64,000 nt of DNA from Onchidella celtica. Its lineage: Eukaryota > Mollusca > Gastropoda > Systellommatophora > Onchidiidae. The notes under the pieces were generated by a model that had not been told where the DNA came from, did not search any database, and saw only the letters and a program-made list of their open reading frames with translations. The stretch is from contig OZ007579.1 in the NCBI GenBank assembly GCA_963931925.1, forward strand, positions 33,173,019 through 33,237,018, read 5' to 3'. Shown here in pieces: positions 60,501 to 64,000 of the stretch. Position 1 is the first letter of the stretch. Each line of letters begins with the position of its first letter. Both the position numbers and the translations under genes were made by a program.

Positions 60501-63009
60501 ATACTATTTCAGGAAATAAAAAAAGCAACAAGAAACAAAACAAAACAAAACAACAACAACAGACAAACAAAATTCCCAGCAGACTCTACAGTACTCTACA
60601 GTCAGCCAATGTGCGAAGACGTCCACGTCGGGGGGTAATACTGACTCATGGGTTGCCTTACAGGTGTGAAATTGAAAGACCTGGCACGGACTGTCACTGT
60701 TAATGTTACATTTTATTTGTGACACATACAGAGAAGACTACATAGATTGTTGTGCGGTCCTTGGCATGAGCCCCCCCCCCCAACTGCCCCCTCGCCCCCC
60801 CCAACTGCCCCCTCTCCCCCCCCCCCAACTGCCCCCTCTCCCCCCCCCCCCAACTTCCCCCCTCGCCCCCCCCCCCCAACTGCCCCCCCCAGACCCTTTC
60901 TTGTTTTTCTTGTTTAAAAATGCCTAACGTTTGCCGCCCCTGAATCAATTACATGCTAACAATGGCCTGCTGACAACCAGAGTTGATTGTTTGATTTCCG
61001 CCCCATGCGGGCTGGGTCTACAAGTTTCACTGAATCACGGCAAATGTCAATCATTCCTTGTCGGAAGGCCTGCTCATGCATACAATGTCCGATCTGGAGG
61101 CTGAGGATACAGATTTCCATGACAGGCAACAGTGAGACCCGGTAGTAAGCTATAATATAGTCCAAGTGTGGGGGGGGGGGGCTGTTTACTGCCAGCAGTC
61201 CACCCATCGTCTTGCCTTTCCCTGCCTGTGCAGTCAACACACATGCCATCATACATTGAAAAGAGTTTTTTTTTGCATCACTTGTCAATTATTGGGGAGG
61301 GATAAAGCCTGCTCTACATCGAATCAGTGGCGTTAAGAAGGGTGCAAAGGAGCGACGGCCCCAGGCATCCAGTCAAAGAGTACCTATGCCCTATACTTAA
61401 GTCTTCGGGTATACAATGAAGGAGTTGGCCCCGGGCATGAAGGGGCATCACCGAACCTCTGTACGCCACTGCATTGAATTATGTTGTTCGGTAATACTAA
61501 TAGGACCAGATTTACACTAGTATCACGAATCCTAGCATGAAACTACAAACGAGCATCCACACAACTGTAGATGACAACTCTTTTACTGCAAAATATTCCA
61601 TGAACTTCACGACAACCTTTATTTTTTGTACTGATTATGAGGATGTATTACATGTATTATTTCAAATGTTCGTAACTTTAAAATCTATTTAACCCCTTCA
61701 CTGCGCTTTGGACGCACACCGTGCGTTCTAAATGCTATAGTTAGAGTGCACTGTAGACGCCCACTTTACGTCTTATATACGACAGTGAGAGTGCGCTGAC
61801 CAGCTCGTGGCGAGTAAAACTGTGAAGCACTTAATGAGTTAGGATAAGGGATATGTTTCAAGCAGAACAGTTCTATTTTGTCTCTCCTGTAAAATTAGGT
61901 CCTTCGCATTTGTGACGCTTCTTGATATCGATAGGGCCAGCCACTTCCTATTTACAGCCAGTCTCAGGTGTTATTTGTTGTGATCAATCAGATAGTATGT
62001 ATTTGTAGAGAGAAATGACTATTGCCAAATCGCGGAATTAGGTCGCGACGGTAACAAGAATTGGAATGGGCTGTCCTCACCAAAGACAGTGTGCATAATT
62101 ATCTATTTACTATGGTTTGTTCACATGTTGGGGTTCATTGAAACAATTTCGAGTCGATATTGTTGATCGTTGTGACCTACATTCCACACCATGCTAACAA
62201 TGGTTTCGCGGAGCCTCCCGCGTCTCGAGGTACAGATCGACCAATCGTGATTTCTCTCAATACATGAATACTCTCTCTGGGTCAACTCTATAATTTATGA
62301 CAAAGCTGAACAGTACCTGCACTTTCTGCGCTTCCTTCTCCAGCTCATAGCTTGTAGCTGTCTTCTCTGTCTCTAGCTGAAATAAAGTACTTCACATTGA
62401 TGTTGGTATTTCCATCAGAACTGCCGAAGTCTGGTAACACTTAACAGTTTGACGTTAGCAAAATCTCCGAGACGGGTATGGGCAACCTGCAGCCCGCCAA
62501 GCAATCCGGCCTCCGACGTTCGTTGAAAATTATCTTACATACCTGTGACTGAGCTTTAAAAAATAAATAAAATAACACACATATATATGCACCACCTCCC
62601 CATCAAAACAATTTTATTCACAGTAAGGCCTTAAAACGAGGTGAGAGTATCCCGCCGCGCGCCCTTTGTAACTCCCAAATGCCGATTAATTTCAGACAAA
62701 AGTGATGCTACAAATCTTGTTTCTGGCCAAAACTTATGGGAGATTAGAACTGCCACCCGACCTAAATAACTGTTTCCATAATCTAAATACCAGGAGAACT
62801 CACATCTTTGATTCTAGACTGCAATCTGCTGATTGTATCCCGCAGCTCATCCAGCTGGAAAACCTCCACTGACTGGGATGACTTCTCAACCTTTAGCCTC
62901 AACACCTCCTCTTGTAAGTGGGCGACCTCTTCCCGTTTCTCCTTCATCTGGCATGCGTGGTGCTGGATATCGTAGGCAAGTTGTCTGTTGATGGTCGTGG
63001 CCAAGGCCA
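48491..63009 (-). CDS. unrecognised coiled-coil protein with LC8-like motif array; 8 exons in window, 5' partial
   Basis: Minus-strand exons at 63009-62804, 62376-62317, 59264-59070, 58007-57867, 57333-55092, 54460-54384, 49586-49100 and 48537-48491 join in one frame to about 1150 residues. The N-terminus lies outside the window. The first four exons (about 200 residues) are heptad-rich coiled coil (EKREEVAHLQEEVLRLKVEK, EKELESEIQQQHEHLQIIE). The fifth exon is 747 codons of mostly disordered, Ser/Thr/Pro-rich sequence. It starts with a 12-residue-periodic [VIT]-Q-[TA] array typical of DYNLL/LC8 clients. Exon six carries KSVTF, an RVxF-type PP1 docking form. The C-terminal exon is acidic (PDDHDDNGEDND). 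I cannot name the protein. A scaffold at centrosomes, microtubules or meiotic chromosomes is the kind of role this plan suggests, but that is inference. Confidence 0.82.
48541..49099. other. intron of the coiled-coil gene, no feature
   Basis: A C-rich run at 49076-49090 (G-rich on the transcribed strand) lies just inside the donor. Nothing else is recognised. Confidence 0.5.
49100..49586 (-). CDS. coiled-coil gene, C-terminal exon
   Basis: Acceptor tttgttaattctgcag and donor CCTG|gtgaga, phase 1. It encodes AKDFPTSRLFLSVIGQRTIA, a Thr-rich stretch (TTTTATTAITTS), an acidic low-complexity tail (PDDHDDNGEDND) and QLQTVTESP. The intron before it (49587-54383) contains a LINE in the same orientation. 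Confidence 0.82.
49587..50335. other. intron of the coiled-coil gene before the LINE, no feature
   Basis: AT-rich with a G run near 49909. No exon or named repeat is seen. Confidence 0.5.
50336..53590 (-). mobile_element. near full-length non-LTR retrotransposon (L2/CR1 group)
   Basis: Transcribed right to left. The 5' leader of about 110 bases starts near 53590 with ggggacacaagatggcgcc. One long ORF follows, then a 3' UTR of 260 bases ending in a (TAAGA/TCTTA)n tail at 50336-50358 preceded by caaatttccttgtacaagga. The tail and UTR resemble those of the fragment at 63043. No convincing target duplication is visible. It inserted into an intron of the coiled-coil gene in the sense orientation. 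Confidence 0.88.
50597..53479 (-). CDS. LINE polyprotein: AP endonuclease and reverse transcriptase, intact 960-codon frame
   Basis: The endonuclease part has LFGNCRTLSNKLDELQ, a TETWF motif, IIQGDFNHA and NSDHLMI, all landmarks of APE-type endonucleases (about residues 90-300). The RT part has KASGPDNI, ILPVPKKPK, DLRPVALTSIIFKCFEKLV, LDPLQFAYKENRNTEDALL, LLVDFSSAFNTI, GAPQGCVLSPALYTLYTNDF and the catalytic KFADDSAI (about 510-760). The C-terminus ends LLSKKTKTERYFKSFIPSST. No premature stop interrupts it, so it is recent or possibly still able to move. Residues 1-23 (CSIIGLCILFVIISPFVEA) look like a signal or membrane segment. The ATG at 53479 is the first in frame. The clade (L2, CR1 or Rex1) is inferred. 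Confidence 0.9.
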   Translation of the reverse strand: MDMNCSIIGLCILFVIISPFVEATGENQAIIEPASIHYTAAMLKSLNIQCQQDCAHTRYCFPDQKQRKRGRRGGIKVRNKRRKSRPFLPAVLFGNCRTLSNKLDELQCCTKWCHNYRDASAIAFTETWFDSNNTNDETSIDGFILYREDRTEASLKSKGGGVCIYINKRWARANNIIIVNNICTPDIEVLTVNVRPYYLPREFTNVVFNTVYIPPDANKTTAATTLHNIINTQESKWPDAVHIIQGDFNHATMDNIPHYTQYVTIPTRDENTLDLFYCNITGAYRSFPLPPLGNSDHLMISMQPKYRPVLRTYKADTKVLKTWTDEACDQLQACFDCTDWDIFTNTCTNLDDLVLTVNSYIQFCEDLIIPKKSVCVYPNSKPWLTKECLEAIVDKKRLRKNYSKSDLAKVNKQIKKRIKVCKKEYKDKIEASFKSNDMSSVWKGMKQVTGYDCMKNKVNVVNESEFANELNQFYCRFDKHDFSNQHQEIRDSFDFDNDECNICFDYDAVVKQFKSVKERKASGPDNIGSKVVRTCAEQLAKIFTFIFNKSFQNHYIPNIWRLSKILPVPKKPKISEMNDLRPVALTSIIFKCFEKLVLTELTKEVKQNLDPLQFAYKENRNTEDALLFLLHNIYSHLDTGKTCVRVLLVDFSSAFNTIQPHLMFQKLTNLHVSSFLKSWIFEFLTQRSQFVDINNTFSKLLTTNTGAPQGCVLSPALYTLYTNDFTVTHNNVYLLKFADDSAILGLLPNSGHEYSNIVQSFHCWCNNNYLLLNVKKTKELVFDFRKNNNDPVCPLTINNEEVEIVTEAKYLGITIDSLLNWHAHVTYVYKKANHRMYFLRKLRLLKVSKSILKIFYTMAIQSVLMYGVVCWGGNILQKDKNKINNLIKKASKICICDLPYFDELYTGACIKEANIIINDPQHPLNKEYIRSVRSLRLLSKKTKTERYFKSFIPSSTRMLQ
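53591..54383. other. intron of the coiled-coil gene after the LINE, no feature
   Basis: No exon or named repeat is seen. A G-rich purine tract (gggggaggaggg type) lies at 54255-54330. Confidence 0.5.
54384..54460 (-). CDS. coiled-coil gene, exon with KSVTF motif
   Basis: Acceptor ccatcctcctcag and donor CAG|gtgagc. It encodes PKTAKTKSGKSKSVTFPEKL and then ETYRQ. The very basic run and KSVTF match the [K/R]-x-V-x-F consensus for protein phosphatase 1 docking. It is only 77 bases long and is recovered by phase and splice sites. Confidence 0.82.
54519..54655. repeat. (GACA)n / (GACG)n microsatellite
   Basis: Tetranucleotide agac and ggac repeats with interruptions, inside the intron 3' of the giant exon. 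The open frames on both strands are artefacts. Confidence 0.93.
55092..57333 (-). CDS. coiled-coil gene, giant 2.2-kb exon (motif array and disordered region)
   Basis: Acceptor cttctatttcaacag. In exon numbering, Gln at residues 38, 50, 62, 74, 86 and 98 sits in LIQTD, NTQTD, GVQTD, AVQTS, YTQTA and AVQAS, with GIQA and AVQV at 13 and 27 before them. The rest is Ser/Thr/Pro/Gln-rich and lacks a fold I recognise. It ends AKLKGILK with donor AAAG|gtcaga (phase 1). Reading on past the donor gives a hydrophobic, non-matching tail to a stop near 54967. The splice is therefore preferred because the next exon continues in phase (KG|PKTAKTK). Confidence 0.87.
57334..57866. other. intron of the coiled-coil gene, no feature
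   Basis: A C run lies near 57690. Nothing else is recognised. Confidence 0.5.
57867..58007 (-). CDS. coiled-coil gene, exon
   Basis: Acceptor tttctatctgccag and donor AAG|gtgggc. It encodes EKELESEIQQQHEHLQIIET and ends LTKETRELTQQLVTAK: 47 residues with clear heptads, the last coiled-coil segment before the motif array. Confidence 0.9.
58135..58435. repeat. tandem repeat, unit about 65 bases, about 4.5 copies
   Basis: Units run agctgatacatgaattgcta, ggtacaacttgtgtacatgg, gtagataaaatgttgggaga. The minus-strand frame reads ILSTHVHKLYLAIHVSAV and repeats because of the array. Confidence 0.85.
58436..59069. other. intron of the coiled-coil gene, no feature
   Basis: AT-rich with no recognised feature. 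Confidence 0.45.
59070..59264 (-). CDS. coiled-coil gene, exon
   Basis: Acceptor gacctgttatctag and donor AGG|gtaaca. It encodes RALASLRDAHLLVDRHLTNA and on to SSSEKWTLR, 65 residues, alpha-helical and charged, phase 0. Confidence 0.88.
60085..60485 (-). mobile_element. LINE 3' end fragment
   Basis: The minus strand encodes GSGPTIWNTLPKTTREINDI and then GSFKRHLKTHFF, the usual C-terminal end of LINE polyproteins of this kind. A UTR with a (GT)n run follows, then gcgctatataaatgcaatat and a tail of (ATT)n at 60087-60101. Strongly 5'-truncated. It differs from the LINEs at 5655 and 50336. Confidence 0.8.
60168..60187. repeat. (CA)n microsatellite
   Basis: Short CA repeat within the LINE 3' UTR. 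Confidence 0.9.
60770..60892. repeat. C-rich minisatellite
   Basis: About five units of ccccccaactgccccct with varying C-run length. Open frames (PPPQLPPLPP; GGGERGQLGG) are repeat readings. The purine strand could form G-quadruplex structures. Confidence 0.92.
60893..61688. other. intron of the coiled-coil gene, no feature
   Basis: A G run near 61169 and T run near 61268. No exon is supported. Confidence 0.45.
61689..61834. mobile_element. possible TTAA-flanked MITE
   Basis: TTAACCCCTTCACTG at the left and the complement TTAAGTGCTTCACAG at the right form short imperfect inverted ends, with TTAA borders. 146 bp. Weaker than the element at 46806. Confidence 0.4.
62020..62270 (+). mobile_element. 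MITE family G, partial copy
   Basis: Shares caaatcgcggaatta, ggtaacaagaattgg, tttactatggtttgttcaca, ccatgctaacaatggtttcg and gatcgaccaatcgtga with the copies at 17331 and 11766. It ends about 45 bases before a coiled-coil exon. Confidence 0.75.
62317..62376 (-). CDS. coiled-coil gene, 60-base exon
   Basis: Acceptor tactttatttcag and donor CAG|gtactg. It encodes LETEKTATSYELEKEAQKVQ in phase 0 with both neighbours. It is too short to stand out alone but continues the heptads. Confidence 0.88.
62470..62550. mobile_element. hAT-derived fragment
   Basis: gggtatgggcaacctgcagc then ccgccaagcaatccggcc, like the ends of animal hAT elements (CAGGGGTGGGCAACCTGCGG type). Fragment only. Confidence 0.4.
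62804..63009 (-). CDS. coiled-coil gene, first exon in window
   Basis: Acceptor ttcctttccacag and donor GAT|gtgagt. It begins in the middle of a codon, so at least one upstream exon lies beyond the window or unrecognised near its edge. It encodes ALATTINRQLAYDIQHHACQ and a heptad-rich helix ending LQSRIKD. Confidence 0.88.
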
Positions 63010-63042
63010 CTGTGGAAAGGAAGCGATATCACTTGCATTACC

Positions 63043-63130
63043 ATAAGATAAGATAAGACAAGATAAGATAAAAAAATCATTTTATTATCCCATGAGGGAA
63101 ATTGGGAAATTCTCTTTCACAGAACCTTTA
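63043..63130 (-). mobile_element. LINE 3' tail fragment
   Basis: On the minus strand gaatttcccaatttccctca, then tgggataataaaat and a (TCTTA)n tail at 63043-63073. The same architecture as the 3' end of the LINE at 50336. It lies about 35 bases upstream of the acceptor of the first coiled-coil exon in the window. Confidence 0.75.
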
Positions 63131-64000
63131 ACAGCACATACATGGAACACATATCTTATGTTTCATTACATAAGCAGAATTGTCACAACTCAATAACTCC
63201 GTAACAAGCATACATGAAGTGACAATCCAATCAGTTCGCGACCTCAATTCTTGTTTGTTTCAACTCCACTTTTTTTGGCATAACTGACAAAATTTGATGA
63301 TAAAATATTCCAGCTTTACTACTGTGATAATGAGTTAGATCAAATCGGAACTGTGAAACAGCTTGATAAGTGCCACAACGTATTTTAAACAAGAGCGTCA
63401 TACTGTGCATTTGTTATACCTCTTCTATATAGTAAAAGACCTCCGGCTTTTCAGAAAATGGAGATAGAACAATCAAAAGCAGTAAGGCCGCGAGTTGAAC
63501 TTTCCTATCATAAAGCGGACGTAGTATACAAACAATAGTGTTGTCTCTTCCAGTATTTCCTTGAGACATCTTTAAAAATGGACACTGGACAGAAAAAATG
63601 GAAGCCACAGCCTCTATCAAGCTAAGATTTGCTGAATCCATATATTAACTATTATGGACATTATTTCTGGGACAAGTCATAAGATAATTCATGAGTATAA
63701 TGTACGTATTACATTTCTAGGACAATTTGAAAGATATTTCATGAGTCTGTAATGAAATCTGAGTAAAACTTGGAAAGACCACTTAGATAGTTTTCGGTCT
63801 TTTTCGCTCTCTGCTTATCCTACCATCAGACCTGTCTGCCTGTCTGTCTATCTATGTGTAAATCCAGACAATCAATCTGTTTGACAAATAATATTTGCAT
63901 GTCCACGTAATCAGTTAAATCCTGGCCACCCAATACAGTATCAAAATGAGAACATGCACCCAGATAATGTTAATATTCCGCAGCTTTAACGCTACAGAGA
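63131..64000. other. no gene seen up to the window edge
   Basis: No further exon of the coiled-coil gene is recognised. A 75-codon minus frame at 63414-63641 lacks heptads and good splice sites. A short tctg/tcta run lies near 63833. Confidence 0.45.

Noticed and set aside
63414-63641. Possible upstream exon of the coiled-coil gene
   Set aside because: It lacks heptads and suitable splice sites, and its end does not supply the single base needed to complete the codon at 63009.

Overview
This window looks like nuclear DNA from an invertebrate animal, most likely a mollusc and perhaps a gastropod. The evidence is small exons with GT..AG introns, a metazoan solute-carrier gene, APE-type LINEs, tRNA-headed SINEs, many short inverted-repeat elements, long simple repeats and G/C homopolymer runs. 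I see no bacterial-style gene organisation. The species cannot be fixed from the sequence alone.

Two host genes converge. (1) On the + strand, 13046-38469, a complete 13-exon gene encodes a 523-residue major facilitator transporter of the SLC18B1 (vesicular polyamine/amine transporter-like) type. All exon junctions agree in phase. Its introns hold minisatellites, SINEs, MITEs and, in intron 9, a young 8.3-kb Ty3/gypsy-type LTR element lying antisense with its own nested solo LTR. (2) On the - strand, from beyond the right edge to about 47.8 kb, an unrecognised gene encodes four coiled-coil exons, a 2.2-kb exon of mostly disordered sequence, and three C-terminal exons. The giant exon opens with a regular array of [VIT]-Q-[TA] motifs at an exact 12-residue spacing. 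This is the pattern of multivalent dynein light chain LC8 (DYNLL) partners. A later exon carries a KSVTF motif that fits PP1 docking.

Layout: 1-12.9 kb has no recognisable host gene. It holds a degenerate CT-rich repeat, SINE and LINE fragments, a solo LTR (6441-7624), two inverted copies of a hAT-like MITE with perfect 8-bp target duplications, a mariner-like fragment and foldback repeats. 13.0-38.5 kb is the transporter gene. 38.5-47.8 kb is intergenic, with a solo LTR, a TIR transposon that has swallowed an LTR fragment and a SINE, duplicated 240-bp blocks and simple repeats. 47.8-64 kb is the coiled-coil gene, whose introns hold a nearly full-length L2/CR1-group LINE (960-codon open frame, same strand) plus LINE tails and repeats.

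The LTR element in intron 9 has a SCAN-like capsid and its integrase region ahead of reverse transcriptase. That is the domain order of the Gmr1-like branch of Ty3/gypsy. It is treated here as a fossil: it is broken, although its LTRs are nearly identical.
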